Source: Clonostachys chloroleuca
Taxonomy: Eukaryota > Ascomycota > Sordariomycetes > Hypocreales > Bionectriaceae
NCBI GenBank assembly: GCA_037952775.1
Contig: JBANAY010000003.1
Coordinates: 36,084,001 to 36,148,000 of the forward strand
Direction: 5' to 3'
Length of the DNA: 64,000 nucleotides
Positions 47,597-60,100 of the stretch are shown here, piece after piece; position 1 is the first letter of the stretch, and every line of letters begins with the position of its first letter. A program made the position numbers and the translations under genes. The notes under the pieces were generated by a model. That model had not been told where the DNA came from. It made no database searches and saw only the letters and a list, made by a program, of their open reading frames with translations.

Positions 47597-49785
47597 GTTC
47601 ATTCTTTCACAGGTCAATAGACCTAGACAGAATGAGTTCAACCCCTACCAAAATATGATTTTGATGAATTCCGCGAAGATTCTGGCACAATCCGCCCAGC
47701 AACATATATCTAGACAACGACAAAGTCGGAACCCTATTTCTTTATGTCAAAACTGACCACAGTCGCTCTTTTCTTTTTTCGTCACCAACCATTTAAAAAA
47801 CCTAACAGCTCAATAACCCTTGACCGTCGAAAGATATACACCAAAAAAAACTCGGAAAACTCAGATGAATATGGAGAAAAAAAAATCGAAAATTAACAAA
47901 TGATCAACAAGAACGACAAAAGAGAAGAAAAGAGAAAAAAAAATTAAGAAATTCAACGGTCAAGCGGTGCGAACATAACGGTTACCAAAAAAAGGTTAAA
48001 ACTCAAACAACAAAGGGCGGCTTGTGACCAATCTCGCAAAATTCATCATCACTCATATTTTTTTTGGGCAAGGCTCACTACAGGAACAATAGTTGTTGGC
48101 CAGCTGGATATAATTGGTTTTGTTGTACTATACGCACTTTTCAAAGGTATACGCGCGCGCTTTGGGTCTGCTTCATTATTTTTGCTGCACATATTACCTT
48201 GATACCCCGGAGCAATCGGATTTGGAGAGGTGCTATCTATTTGGAATTGGTGTATTTGTTCCTTTTACTGGAGAGGAGATTGGCGGCACACTGGGCTGGG
48301 AGGCTAATTCATCTAGGCTCTAGTGTGCGACCATCTACACTTGCGGAAAAGAAAAGAGTCGGTGTTTTTAATTGCTTTTTTATTTCTTTTTCACATTCCT
48401 ACACTGCATGGAGAGGCGTAATTGGTTGCAATTTTTCTGGGGATTCCTTTTTTTGCTTATTCCACGGATGAAGCGGTGCTTCTATAAAGGATAGGAGGTT
48501 CTGAACAGGCGTTTACTAGGTTGGCCTCGGATAATAGTCTTTGACTGAAGGCCCTGATTCGATTTTAGGACAGCATAGCCGTCGAATACAATCGTATATT
48601 TACCAGTCACCAGACAGCTCTCGATATTAGTGGTGGATGTGACCTACGTCATACGCAACATGGGAGAGGTAGGATGAGGCCACCCTCAAATGGTGTGGGG
48701 AACATTATCTCCAGCTGCAGGAACAGGCATTTGAGATGAAAGCAGCGAGCCAATATCCGGCATCAACTGCTGCAGCGCATAAACTCTCATTCTCGCCAGC
48801 CGCAGACTTACGCACGGGAGGCTTCTGCACCCACTGAGTTCCGACGACGCCGTGTTGCTAAATTAAGTGGTTCCATCTCAGATGCAACCCTCCGAGTCTC
48901 CTGTCAGAACTTTGGCGCATACAGTGCCCTGGTTCGTGGACTACTATCCAGGATGAGGGCAGTACTTCTTTCAGCCGGTAAGGGGAAATTCAGAACTACG
49001 TACCACTGCATATTGCGGTCCGCTCTGCTTCTATTTTCCACGCATGAACTAGACACTAGGAGTGGATTGTTTGATTACCGAGTGGCGTTTCACTGTGCAC
49101 AACTGGCAATGTAGCAGTGACCTGATGGTCATCTTGCGGACGCTAGATAAGGTGATTGTGACAGAGTGAGCAGCTTGAGATATTAAGCGTCCAGGGGGAG
49201 AGGGGGGTGCGCGGATCGTAAGCCGTATGGCGCAGCGTGTAGTTCCAAGCTGAATGAAGTGGCTTGATCAAAAGCAAGGTACGGTATTATCTTTGTATGG
49301 GTCTGGGCTGACGCCACGGGGAGTTGCTTGCTTGCTCGTCGCTTACATTGGATGTGTGAAGGGAGGACCGTGCCTGCTAGAGCAAGCCACCGAGGGAGAG
49401 GAAGACCAATGGCAGCCGGGGACTCATTCTATCGCATGGATCGAACAACCAGGAACGAGAGGTATTTTACCCCGGGATCTCAGCTCGAGACAAGCTTCCT
49501 AACCTCCGTTGGGAGAAGCTCAAACAAGCCCAAAAGCTTGGGAGCTCTGGGTTGCTGCTCCGCTGAGGAAGCATCCTGCGTCATCGGTTATCGTTATCGG
49601 GCATTATCGTTATCGGCTAATTTTCGTCATAGCTAACCTACAGCGGCATCCCGATATTTCACAGTCGCAATGGTTTAACCGACAATTGAAGCATCAGTCG
49701 CACACTCAAGCCTTCAGCGAACGCCTTGGTTTCCGAGACATCAGCAAGCCAAATCAGCCACCATGAACGCTCTCGCCCCCGAACA
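47597..49785. other. Spacer with A-rich 3' region
   Basis: 47760-48070 is A-rich with several A7-A9 runs, probably the 3' UTR and flank of the preceding gene. A 135-codon frame at 48064-48471 is hydrophobic but unconvincing. 49500-49785 should carry the thioredoxin promoter. No other gene seen. Confidence 0.45.
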
Positions 49786-50373
49786 ATGGCCTCCTCCCGC
49801 CATACCGTGCGAGCATCTGCATCGGCCGCGATCCGTCAGTTCCACTCGACGCCTTCTCGCTTGGTTGTCCACCATGCTCCAAAGTACGGCCTCGAAGACT
49901 TTTCGTGATAGCAGGATGTGTGTGGGACCGGAGCTGACAAAATGCCCGACCGCGTAGTGAGAAGACCTTCAGGAACCACCTCGCACAGAATGACAAGGTC
50001 ATTGTGGACTGTTTCGCCGATTGGTGCGGCCCTTGCAAGGCCATCTCCCCGATCCTGGAAAAGTAGGGCTTTCGATATTCCTCCTTTTTTTTTTTTTTTT
50101 TTTTTTTTTTTCAAACGGCGGTGAAACTCCGTCGGAGGGGGTGGGTTAATTGCTAACATGTCCTTTGTCGCCAGGCTTTCCGAGACGGATGAGTTCAAGC
50201 AGATCCACTTTGTCAAGTTTGACGTTGACGAGCTCCCGGCGCTGAGCCAAGAACTGGGCGTCCGGGCGATGCCGACCTTCTTCTTCTTTAAGGATGGGAA
50301 GAAGGTGGATGAGATGGTTGGAGCCAATCCTGGTGGGCTGCAGACTAAGCTGAAGCTGCTTTCTCAGAGGTAG
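49786..50373 (+). CDS. Thioredoxin, mitochondrial type
   Basis: Exons 49786-49904, 49958-50062 and 50175-50373 join to 140 codons. Residues 1-~32 (Arg/Ser/Ala-rich, ending [13 protein letters not shown]) look like a mitochondrial presequence. The fold carries the redox centre WCGPC (62-66), preceded by VIVDCFAD, and the cis-Pro motif AMPTFFFF near residue 110. It reduces protein disulfides using electrons from thioredoxin reductase. The start at 49786 keeps the presequence; the ATG at 49763 is in another frame. Intron 2 contains a run of 27 T, so its length may be unstable or mis-assembled. Two oddities are the Asp before WCGPC and the long FFFF run, both seen in some thioredoxins. Confidence 0.92.
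50085..50111. repeat. T27 homopolymer in thioredoxin intron 2
   Basis: A pure run of 27 T. It lies between the donor (50063) and the acceptor (50174), so the spliced product is unaffected. Confidence 0.9.
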
Positions 50374-50519
50374 GCCATATGTGGATTTCAACAAGATAAA
50401 TAAAACTTTTGTATAAAATCGCTCGGGAGAAGATTGGCCATGTTGTATAAGGATATGTCATTATTGACACTCGTAATGATGTTTGAACCCACTGGCGATT
50501 ATGTATTAACTACGGAAAG

Positions 50520-50557
<38 letters not shown>

Positions 50558-50876
50558 GAAATAGAGATACGGTGTACATCAAAGCCAATTTGGTACAATG
50601 ACTTTTGACTAAATGGTTGATGTTGGAGATAAGAGAGATGGTTAGCACTTGACCCGACTTCGGAGCGCCCTATGTCGAGCGGGTTCTTGCGGTTATGACA
50701 AAGGATGGATACGACGCTTTCATGCACCGCCAATACCGTGAACAACCGTGCGGACATGTTCCGGGCATAAGTGCCAAACTTGTATCCCAAGACATATCGA
50801 ACCATATAAGTTGTGTTGTTTCAACAATTGATAGTTGTGACGGGAAAACAAGCATCAGCAATTGCGAATAGTCAAG
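50374..50876. other. Spacer between thioredoxin and D-amino-acid oxidase
   Basis: Holds a second long T run (50522-50556). 50600-50876 should contain the oxidase promoter. No gene seen. Confidence 0.45.
50522..50556. repeat. T35 homopolymer
   Basis: A pure run of 35 T, 410 bp downstream of the T27 run. Exact length cannot be trusted in short-read data. Confidence 0.9.
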
Positions 50877-52163
50877 ATGGCTCCTACAATTGTTATCGTT
50901 GGGTGGGTTCGACCCCGGGCTAAGCTATACGGCTTATCAATCTGTCTTGCATGAGTGCCGTTCCTCACTGACTCTTGCGGATCTCAGCGCTGGCGTCTCG
51001 GGCCTCACTTCAGCCTTGCTGCTCTCGAAGAGTATCAAGGGATGTGACCTGACTATCGTGGCCAAGCATATGCCGGGTGACTACGATATTGAGTATGCGT
51101 CACCATGGGCAGGTGCCAACTTTGAGCCGTATGTTTTCTGATCCTCCTTGGTCTAATTCGCCGTTAACAACGGATTGATGTAGGATGTCAAGCAGGGAGG
51201 GGAGTAGATGGGAGCGCCGCACATGGCCAGAGCTAAAGAGGCTCACAGAGGAAGTTCCCGAGGCTGGAATTCATTTTCAAAGTAATGACACAACATTTGC
51301 CGCTTCTACCCCAATAAGGGAGATGTTATACTAACTCCTAACGTATCAAAGAAAGTCGTGTCTACAGGCGAAACAAGGACATGGAGGCTGAGGGACAATT
51401 GGGCCTCTTCGCCCTCGACCCCTGGTTCAAGGACCTCTTCGACGACTACCGGGAGCTCAACAACGACGAGCTCCTCCCCGGCACCGACTCGGGATGCGGA
51501 TTCACCAGCGTCTGCATCAACACAGCCATCTACCTCCCCTGGCTCCTCGGGCAGTGCCGCAAGGCCGGCGTCGTCTTCAAGCGCGGGGTCCTCAGGAACA
51601 TCAGGGAGGCCAAGACTCTGAGCCACACGGGACGCCCGGCGGACATCATCATCAACACGACGGGCCTCGGCGCACGCAAGCTCGGTGGTGTTGAGGACAC
51701 GGCGATGGCACCGATCAGGGCACAGATTGTGCTTGTACGCAACGAGCTGCCGACTATGCTGTCAGTCTCCGGGACGGAGGATGAGCCTGCTGATTTGATC
51801 TACACCATGCAGAGGGCCGCGGGCGGGGGTACGATCCTCGGCGGGACCTACGATATGAACAACTGGGAGTCTGCGCCGGATCCGAACATTGCCCTCCGGA
51901 TCATGAGGCGGGTTGTCGAGGCGCGGCCTGATATTGCTAATGGAAAAGGCGTCGCGGGTCTGGACGTCATCCGGCACGGGGTTGGGCTGCGGCCATACCG
52001 CCACGGGGGTGTTAGGATTGAGGACGAGAAGCTGGATGAGAGCACGTGGATTGTTCACAACTACGGGCATGCTGGATGGGGATATCAGGGGTCCTATGGG
52101 TGTGCAGAGCAGGTGGTAGAGTTGGTGGACAAGATCCGTGCTCAGGTGAAGAGCAAGCTATGA
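50877..52163 (+). CDS. D-amino-acid oxidase, peroxisomal
   Basis: Exons 50877-50902, 50988-51128, 51184-51281 and 51352-52163 join to 358 codons. The FAD-binding motif VIVGAGVSGL (residues ~6-15) is rebuilt across intron 1. SPWAGANFEPMSSREGSRWE, typical for this family, spans intron 2. Further landmarks are DIIINTTGLGARKLGGVED, GGTILGGTYD, RHGVGLRPYRHGGVRIE and NYGHAGWGYQGSYGCAEQ. The C-terminal SKL is a peroxisomal targeting signal. It oxidises neutral D-amino acids to 2-oxo acids, giving ammonia and H2O2. A D-aspartate oxidase is possible, but the sequence favours DAO. Confidence 0.93.
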
Positions 52164-52471
52164 GTGTAAGTCTGTTGAACTATTGTCTTATTGTTTGAGG
52201 TATGAATAGGCAAACAATATACCCAGCGCATCAAATTTGTGAAAAGAAGAAAAAAAAAAAAGATACTGTTGTTCTTGAGACATATCAATTTAGAACAATG
52301 GGAGCTGCTGTGAACTTATAAGTTGAAGGTTACTTATGTATGCATCTGCCGAGGCGTGAAACACGTGTGCATTTAAAGTTCCGTCGCGTGGCGCCTTGAC
52401 TCAGAATTCTTGCCCCCAACTGCAAGACCCCACCACAACGTCAAGCTCAGAGCGTCAAGAGGAGAGCTCCA
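52164..52471. other. Spacer between D-amino-acid oxidase and ALG3
   Basis: 308 bp containing an A-rich stretch (52247-52263), probably the oxidase 3' UTR, then the ALG3 promoter. Confidence 0.45.
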
Positions 52472-53923
52472 ATGGCTTCCTCTCGAGCCCAAGGCCTTCC
52501 CGGGCCTGTTCGATTCGTTCTCGATGTCGCCACTCGCCGAAACGAGTATGCCAAATTCATCCCTCCGCTACTCTGGCTTGGTGATGCGCTGCTCACCTGC
52601 CTCGTCATTTGGAAGGTCCCTTGTAAGCTATGGCCAACGCAGCCAGCGACGCTGATCTAGCTAGCTATCTATGCGAAATCGCACCGACTGACATTTTCGA
52701 AACCAAGATACCGAGATCGACTGGGTCGCGTATATGGAGCAGGTGTCGCAGTACGTCAATGGCGAGCGAGACTATACGAAGATGGAGGGAGGCACGGGGC
52801 CCCTTGTCTACCCAGCAGCACACTTGTACACATACACCGGTCTTTACTACCTGACGGGTGAGGGGAAGAATATTCTCCTTGCCCAGCAGCTGTTCGCTGT
52901 GCTGTACATGGCTACCCTGGCGGTGGTCATGCTATGCTACTGGCAAGCCAAGGTATATTGCGTCTAGATCGAAGCTCTCTTCGTGCACTCTATTCTAACG
53001 GAGAGAAACCCCAGGTCCCGCCGTACGTCTTCCCGCTCCTGATCCTATCCAAACGACTGCATAGCGTCTTCGTCCTCCGTTGCTTCAACGACTGCTTCGC
53101 TGTCTTCTTCCTCTTTCTCACCATATTCCTCTTCCAGCGCCGGTCGTGGACTTTCGGAGCGATTGTATTTACGTGGGGGCTGGGTATAAAGATGTCGCTT
53201 CTCCTCACACTCCCTGCTGTGATCATCATTTTGTTCCTGGGACGAGGGTTCTGGCCCTGCTTGCGGGTGCTTTGGCTGATGGCGCAGGTCCAGCTGGCAA
53301 TCGCGGTTCCTTTCCTCCCCGCCAACGCCAAGGGCTACCTGGGACGAGCGTTCGAGCTGTCTCGCCAGTTCAAGTTCGAGTGGACCGTCAACTGGCGCAT
53401 GATGGGTGAAGAAGTCTTCCTCAGCCGGCCGTTTGCGCTTGCCCTTTTGGGGTGCCATGTCGTGTTCCTGCTCATCTTCATCATCGTCAAGTGGCTGCAG
53501 CCAGCCGACCGCCCCCTTCTGGACATGATCTTGTCGGTTATACAGCTTAAGCCCCCATTCACGCCGCCAGAGGAGCGGCGTGTATCGCTCAAGGTCACCC
53601 CGGAGTTTGTCATGACCACAATGCTGTCTGCCAATGTAATTGGCTTGCTATTCGCCCGATCGCTGCACTACCAGTTCTATGCCTATTTGGCTTGGTCCAC
53701 TCCCTATCTCATCTGGCGGTTTTGGTCGAATCCCTTGGTTATTTATGGCGTTTGGCTGGCCCAGGAGTGGGCATGGAACGTCTTTCCAAGCACCCCTATC
53801 AGCTCGGCAGTTGTTGTCAACGTCTTGGGTCTCACTGTCCTCGCAGCTTACTTTAGCTCGTCAGAGGACGGGAGAGCTGCCCAGGCAGAGGCCTCATCAT
53901 CTGAGCTAAAGAAGACAAAATAG
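52472..53923 (+). CDS. alg3: Dol-P-Man:Man5GlcNAc2-PP-Dol alpha-1,3-mannosyltransferase
   Basis: Exons 52472-52622, 52708-52952 and 53015-53923 give 434 codons, the usual ALG3 size. Landmarks are [44 protein letters not shown] (the luminal loop conserved in this family), [37 protein letters not shown] and [18 protein letters not shown]. There are about ten membrane segments and a basic KKTK tail. In the ER lumen it adds the first Dol-P-Man-dependent mannose to the N-glycan precursor. The gene ends 31 bp from the end of the opposite EIF1AD-like gene. Confidence 0.95.
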
Positions 53924-53954
53924 GACGTCCAGATAGAGTTTCTCACAGCTACAA

Positions 53955-54435
53955 TTACTCCTCTTCCGAGTCGCTAGGTGGCATTTTGCCGACGTTGGAC
54001 TCGTCTTCCGAGTCTTCGTTGTTGTAGGAAGACGTCTTCGGAAACTCCTCGGGCCTGGAGCGAAGCTAAGAGTCAGCAAACATGAATTCGTGTGAAATAT
54101 ATACCCTATCCCTGCGTCACATACCAGTACGATTGCTTGCGCCATAGCTTTTCGTCACGCACGACGTTGATGATCTCCCCGTCTGCTCGAGTCTCTTCTG
54201 TCTCGGCGGGGTACCGCTCAGCGACGACGAACCCGCCGCGCTTGATCCATATGGTGTTCCGGAAACGCTGCGCGAGCTCCAGGATAATCGGCTTCTTGTT
54301 GGCGAGCTCGCAAGTGTACAGGTTGTTGCCCTCGGGTTTCACCACCCTCACAATGTACTGGTTGGACTCAAGGCTGGTTGGTGGAGTGAGGGATGCCTCG
54401 GCAGCGGCGAGGACATTGCGCTTTGGACGACCCAT
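53955..54435 (-). CDS. EIF1AD-like S1/eIF1A-domain RNA-binding protein
   Basis: Minus-strand exons 54435-54125 and 54054-53955 give 136 codons. Residues ~25-95 form an eIF1A/S1-type beta-barrel (IVRVVKPEGNNLYTCELANKKPIILELAQRFRNTIWIKRGGFVVAE). The intron rebuilds SYWPEEFPK, and the tail is acidic Ser/Glu-rich (SEDESNVGKMPPSDSEEE), as in EIF1AD/obelin. The animal protein is nuclear; a role in rRNA or mRNA handling is inferred from the fold only. It is too short, and lacks the N-terminal basic tail, to be translation factor eIF1A itself. Convergent with alg3. Confidence 0.9.
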
Positions 54436-55234
54436 AGTAGTAGACAGATAAAAGAACTGTTTGAATGTCTATGTTCTATCTCGCGATCTGACCAGTGCGT
54501 GCACCTCTCTGCATGGTATTTCACTAACTTTTTTTTTCTCCGAAGTTCTTTTGGGTGGGTTGGAGGGGCATTGTGGGCTTGGCAAGTGGGATGTCGTCCG
54601 GATTAACGCATGATCCCAATATAGTAATATCCTTCAACCCACCCAATTTTGGTAAGATTGACCGTTGGGCGGACTTTCCCGAATTGGATGTCCGTCAATA
54701 TTGACAACGCCAAGTCGCTCTAGTAGAATCCATCATCGCGGGCTGTGAGCTGCGCCTGTGTGGCATAAACGAGCAGGTCAAGGGGAGAAGGCGAGATAAC
54801 AGCTGTGCATTCTTCACAACTGCCGCTCACCAACCGTGACATCGACTATCCCAGTGGGTGTGTGCATTAAGGTTTATGGCTCGGACCGGTGCCAAGCTGT
54901 CAACACTGATGAAACCTCAACAACGCTCAGAAAGTGGGCTGGGCATGGGTGCGAGTCCGGCCCTGTGGGACGAAAGAGCCGACTGTTCCTCTGGGAGACG
55001 GCAGTAAGACCGAAAGCAGTCATTCCACTACATTATTTTGCACAATATATGCCCGTGGCGGGTGATAAGTGTACGCCGCGAGCTATGAAAGGCCTGCGGG
55101 GGTCATCCAGTTTCGCCGCATTGAGGCCGAGAGATACGAGTCCCGGCTTTGATAAAAGTTGCCTCCTGCATGGCTGAAGGGCGCGGCTGTTTGATATCTG
55201 CCGCCTTTTCCTAGACTTGTTTCCCCGGCAAGTT
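54436..55234. other. Divergent spacer (EIF1AD-like / MFS transporter)
   Basis: 799 bp without a gene; should carry both promoters. No motif recognised with confidence. Confidence 0.45.
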
Positions 55235-56770
55235 ATGGCGACGTCCGTCCTAACATGTCTTGAAATGAAGGCTAGACCTCCCGACTTACACGCCAACGAT
55301 GGGACCTCAGACTCCGCCGCGGGCGGTAGTAGCGAAGAGCTGGCCGTGATCCAGCCCAGGACGGGGACGAAGGCCGTAGAGCTTCGGGCTCACCCGGCGG
55401 GTCAGAGCTTCCCGACAGGAGCTACCGCCTTCTCCGCCGAACACGATGATCTCGAGAGGAGCCGGTCGTCGAGCCCTGTGCGAAGCCGTGACGTTATGGA
55501 GAAACTCCCTAGCGTTTGGGAGCCCTTTATGAACCGGTTCCGCTTGTTGGCCGTCTGTGTTGCTAGTGTTATAGGCGGGCTGAACGACGGGGCCTTTGGT
55601 GCCCTGATTCCGTATATCCAGTCGTGAGTGTCGTCCGAAGCCTCCGAGCCAACTTAACCCATATGGTTCTGATAGTTGTATGTGTACTAGGCACTATGGC
55701 ATCGACTACGCCATGGTCTCGATGATTTTCGTGGGACACGCCATTGGATTCATCTTTGCCGCCGCATTTTTGGATTCTTTGCGAGACAAACTCGGCCGGG
55801 GCAAGGTTCTGGGGTTGGGCCAGGCGTTGATGTTGTTGGGATACTTGCCGGTGGTGTTCACTGCCCCCTTTGCCGTTGTTGCCTTGAGCTTTATATTCGT
55901 GGGCTTTGGCATTGCCACAAACGACGCTGTGGGCAACGTCTTCTGCGGCGGTCTACAGAATGGCACCTTTATGCTCGGGATGCTGCACGGCTCGTTTGGA
56001 CTTGGAGGTATGATGGGTCCTCTGATAGCTACCACACTAATGACTGTCGCTGAGACGGTATGGAGCCGGTATTACATCGTCACTCTTGGCCTGATCGTCA
56101 TCTGCGTCGGCCTTTCCCTCTGGGCCTTCAACAACTACGAGAAGGAACAGGGCTCACCGGCCAACGAACCCCTTGAAGCTTCACCCTCCTGGGCGTGTAC
56201 TCGACTCTCAATTCGAGAGTCATTCTTCTCGGATCCATCTTCATCTTCGCCTATCAAGGTGCCGAGGTGTCTATTTCAGGCTGGGTCATCTCCTTTCTCA
56301 TCACTGCTCGTGACGGCGACCCTTCCTCTGTCGGATATGTCACGGCCGCCTTCTGGGCATGCATCACCATCGGCCGGCTCGCCCTCGCAGGCCCGGCCCA
56401 GCGCATAGGCGAGAAACTATTCATATACTGCTTGACCCTCGGTGCCCTGGCTTTCCAGGTCCTCGTGTGGGTCGTGCCGAATATCGTAACCAACGCCGTG
56501 GCCATCTCCATCGTCGGCCTCATGCTGGGACCCATCTACCCTTGCTCGGCTGCGGTGTTCTTGCGGAACATGACGAGGCGGGAGGCCGTGTCAGGTATGA
56601 GCACCATCAGCGCCTGCGGGAGCCTTGGGGGTGCCGTCGCCCCCTTCATTACGGGATTGTTGGCGCAGGCGGTTGGGACGTCTGTCCTGCACCCGATTGC
56701 TATTTCTATGTTCATTGTCATGCTGATATGTTGGTGGGAAATACCCTCTGAAGACAAAAGGTCAGAGTGA
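55235..56770 (+). CDS. MFS transporter (fucose-permease-like FHS type), frameshifted
   Basis: Exons 55235-55623 and 55691-56770 (67-nt intron; the join gives PYIQSHYGIDYAMVS). A hydrophilic N-terminus of ~95 residues precedes transmembrane segments with VIGGLNDGAFGALIPYIQ, DSLRDKLGRGKVLGLGQAL, GFGIATNDAVGNVFCG and GMLHGSFGLGGMMGPLI. After the central loop the frame breaks at CCC 56184-56186. One added base continues as LLGVYSTLNSRVILLG and FIFAYQGAEVSISGWVISFL, typical of this family, to 56770, for about 489 residues and 11-12 membrane segments in all. The substrate cannot be told; these proteins transport sugars or other small molecules. Either a real mutation or a sequencing error. Confidence 0.8.
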
Positions 56771-57177
56771 GCTACTCTGGTATTGCTTGTTTTTGAGTAA
56801 CTATCCAATGTTGCTCTATAGGGATAGTGTTCATTTTTTTTTGCCAATCAATCCCTTAATAAGGCCAAGGGCGCGAGGTTGCTCTTCCCATGGTGTTGCT
56901 GGACGGCGTTTTCGCCCATTGCGGCATCGAACACCGCTGATACAGGCGCACAGGACCAGAACTTGTAGCACAGGACGGGGACTTCGACCAACCGGCATGG
57001 AAGGTTGGGATATAACATAGCCAATAGAGTGAATAGGTACGTAGCAAGGTTGCATCTGAAACGTGTAACTGCATACATTCGGGCTGAATCTTGAGCGGCA
57101 GGCATACTGCTCTTCGAAGAGGCGGGATTTCCTGAATTCTAAGACTTATTTCGAGGAACGTAATCATACGACCTGAT
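56771..57177. other. Spacer before the decayed NLR
   Basis: 407 bp. A minus-strand frame that covers this and the next 300 bp is antisense to the decayed NLR and is not called. Nothing else seen. Confidence 0.4.
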
Positions 57178-60100
57178 ATGTTCCCAAAGCGTAAGATTTC
57201 TCCTAACGAGGTCTCTGTTTCTAACAAGATTTCTGTTCCTAACGAGGACTCTGTCGCAGACGCCCTAACGCCGTGCCTGATGATTCTTTGGACGACAGTA
57301 GCTCGACTGCAAATGATATTTTGAGTCTCTTCGGGGCTGCCAGAGACAAGTTTCTCGATTCCTTGTCCGTCGAGGACAAGAAGAATATACTTCCCCTGCG
57401 CTTCGAGTGATGACTTCGTCAAGGCCATTGACAAACTGAAGACCGCAGCGGGTAGAACCTCCACGAAGGCTGCCAAGGGGTTGAAATGTCTTTATACCCT
57501 AAACACATTCTTCCAGCCTTATTTTGATGTTGTGGGAATTTTCATTCTGTGTAATCCAGAAATCTCTGCCATTTTCTGGGGAGCTCTCCACCTAGTTCTC
57601 GAGGTATGTCGGCCTGCTTGTTGCATTGGTATCCACTAAACAAGGCCATTTTAGTTGTCCGGCCGGGTTGAGACGTTCTTTGAAAAGCTTCTCGAGCTCT
57701 TTGTCCACATTCGAGATGCGTTTCCCAGGTACGCTGACGTGGTCAGTCTGTGCAAAGACGCCGATTCTGAACGAATTCGACAAAACGTGTTGGAAGTATA
57801 TCTGGACATGTTTGAGATATTTCAGGCTGCGGTAAAAGTATTCACGAAGTCAAGTGGAACAGAGTTTCTTGTACCCCTACAGATTGCGCACACCCCAAGA
57901 TATACGAAGGCTAACTGTATATCCATGAACACCAGAAATCAAGAGAACGCCTGTCGTTCTAGGTGCGCTCCTTTGGAAGCCTTTCGATATCAGATTCAAC
58001 CGTCTGATCCAGAAAATGAATGTCCACAGAGAAACATAGAGGCAGAGGTCAGAATATGGAAGCTGAAGCGGGACGATCAAACCTACACGGAAACGATGAT
58101 TTGGCGAAAGTATATCAGCCAAGAGCTGAAAGATACAAAGGAAGAATTTCGTGTTTTGTCCGAAGAAAAGCGATTCACTGCCCTGGAAAAGGAAGCGGAC
58201 TTGGAATCAAGAAAAGAAATTCTAGTTATTCTTAGGGAGCTTCAAGCTGAGAAACGCAGATTAGAGGGGCGCCGTCTTGGTAAGTACCCTTGTCGAACTA
58301 TTCCTTACACATCCAGTTGGCATGTTTAAGCCCATGGAAACTGATTCTTCGTGAAAAAGAAACATTTGAGCGAATCCAAAAGTGGCTCGACTCATCAGGC
58401 TCTGCTAAGATTCGAGAATCAAATTCACAGCTCAGAGAACCTAACACGGGAGAGTGGATTTTAGATGATGCTCAATACAAATCATTGTTTCAACCACAAC
58501 CCAAAACGAATGAGACGAAGAGCCAACAAAGTCGCCGGTTTGGGAAAAACATGCTTTGAATTCAAGGTAACTTTCACAATTGTGTCTATCCTATCAAGTG
58601 AGACAGCTTTCTTACAAACATCCAAGGCAATCCTGGATCCGGAAAATCAGTCCTCGCGACATTTCTACTGGATTACTTTAGAGACAGAAGAAGATGAATG
58701 TGGAGAGAAAAGATACAAGGTCTTGTATCATTTTTTCCACTTCAATCACCCTGAGACTATCACACCTAGCTCAGCTTTCAGATCCCTTCTGCAACAAGTT
58801 CTTTGGTAAGGACGACACGATCCATTCGTAGTGGATAAGTTTCTCTTTTTGATGACTTGTCAAAAGGAAAACGCTCCATCGTTGGTAGCAGAAAGTCCCT
58901 CGGTTCTGATTTCATTTCTCCAGGCATGTGTTGATGGTCAAACAATCATTGTAATCGACGGCGTTGATGAATCCATAAACCACGAGGAATTTATCAAAGG
59001 TCTTCTAGAAGCGACGAAGGCTTCGTCGACTAAAGTACTGGCATTGAGTCGTACTAATGTCGAACAGCTACAACGATCGGTCCCTCCTGAACAACATTTG
59101 CCATTGCCGAAAAAGAAGATGGAGTCAGACATTCGTCTATTCAGTCACCGAGAACTAAAGGAATTCATCGAAGATGGAATTCTCCCGGACTGTGCCGACG
59201 GGTGTCTCGACGAACTAGCTGATCGTGTGGCTCTTGGAGCTGACGGGATGTTCTTGTGGGCTCGCCTTATGATTTCATTCATCCAATCTCCCGCACATTC
59301 CAAAGACAACGAGAATGAGCATATTGCGAGAGATTGACTTTCCTGAAGGCTTGGGGAAAATGTACCAACGCATTTTCTGTCACATTAGGAACTCAGGCGA
59401 GACAGCACATAGACTGGCAACTCACCTTCTGGTCTGGTTGAAGTACCGCGCAACAGCCATGAGCACCAAACAAACTCGCCGGGCATTATCTAATGCAGCA
59501 GTTTGGTCCATGGGAGACCAATCTAACGATATATTGGACTTTGAAAAGGCGGCACTCATTGCGTGTGCGGGTGTGGTGGAAATTTGCCCCTTGCCATCCA
59601 ATTCGGAGGTTACCAACATTCTGAAATTTTCACATCTTTCAGTCAAGGAAATGCTCGATTGGCCAAATACAACATTCGAATCAGAAGATCAAGCTGGCCA
59701 GCCACGATTACAAATGATTCCAGCTTCATCTTCTTTCGTGATGAATCTACGCTTGGCAACACAATGTCTTCAACAATTGCTCTACTACACTCCTATACAA
59801 TCTCTCGCATGCAAATTCGGAACAAATGTCTCAGCAGCCACAGTCGGACGTGCGCTCCCCTTCACCGACTATGCTGCCTTGTACTGGATGTATCATGCGA
59901 CAGGATCACGCTTTGAACTAGATCCTGAATCGCCTGGGCCGCCTACAATACTCAGCGCCTCATTCTTGGATGCATTTAGAGTCTTTTCTAAGGAGCTAAG
60001 AACATTTCTGGAATCGCCCAAGTCATTGTCTGTGTGGCTCGAAACCTACTACACTACCAAATTAGGAACATCTCCATCAGGAACAAAGCTGCGTTCTTGG

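Noticed and set aside
56856..57476. 206-codon minus-strand frame
   Set aside because: Antisense to the NLR relic, whose plus-strand fragments match a known domain; the minus frame does not.
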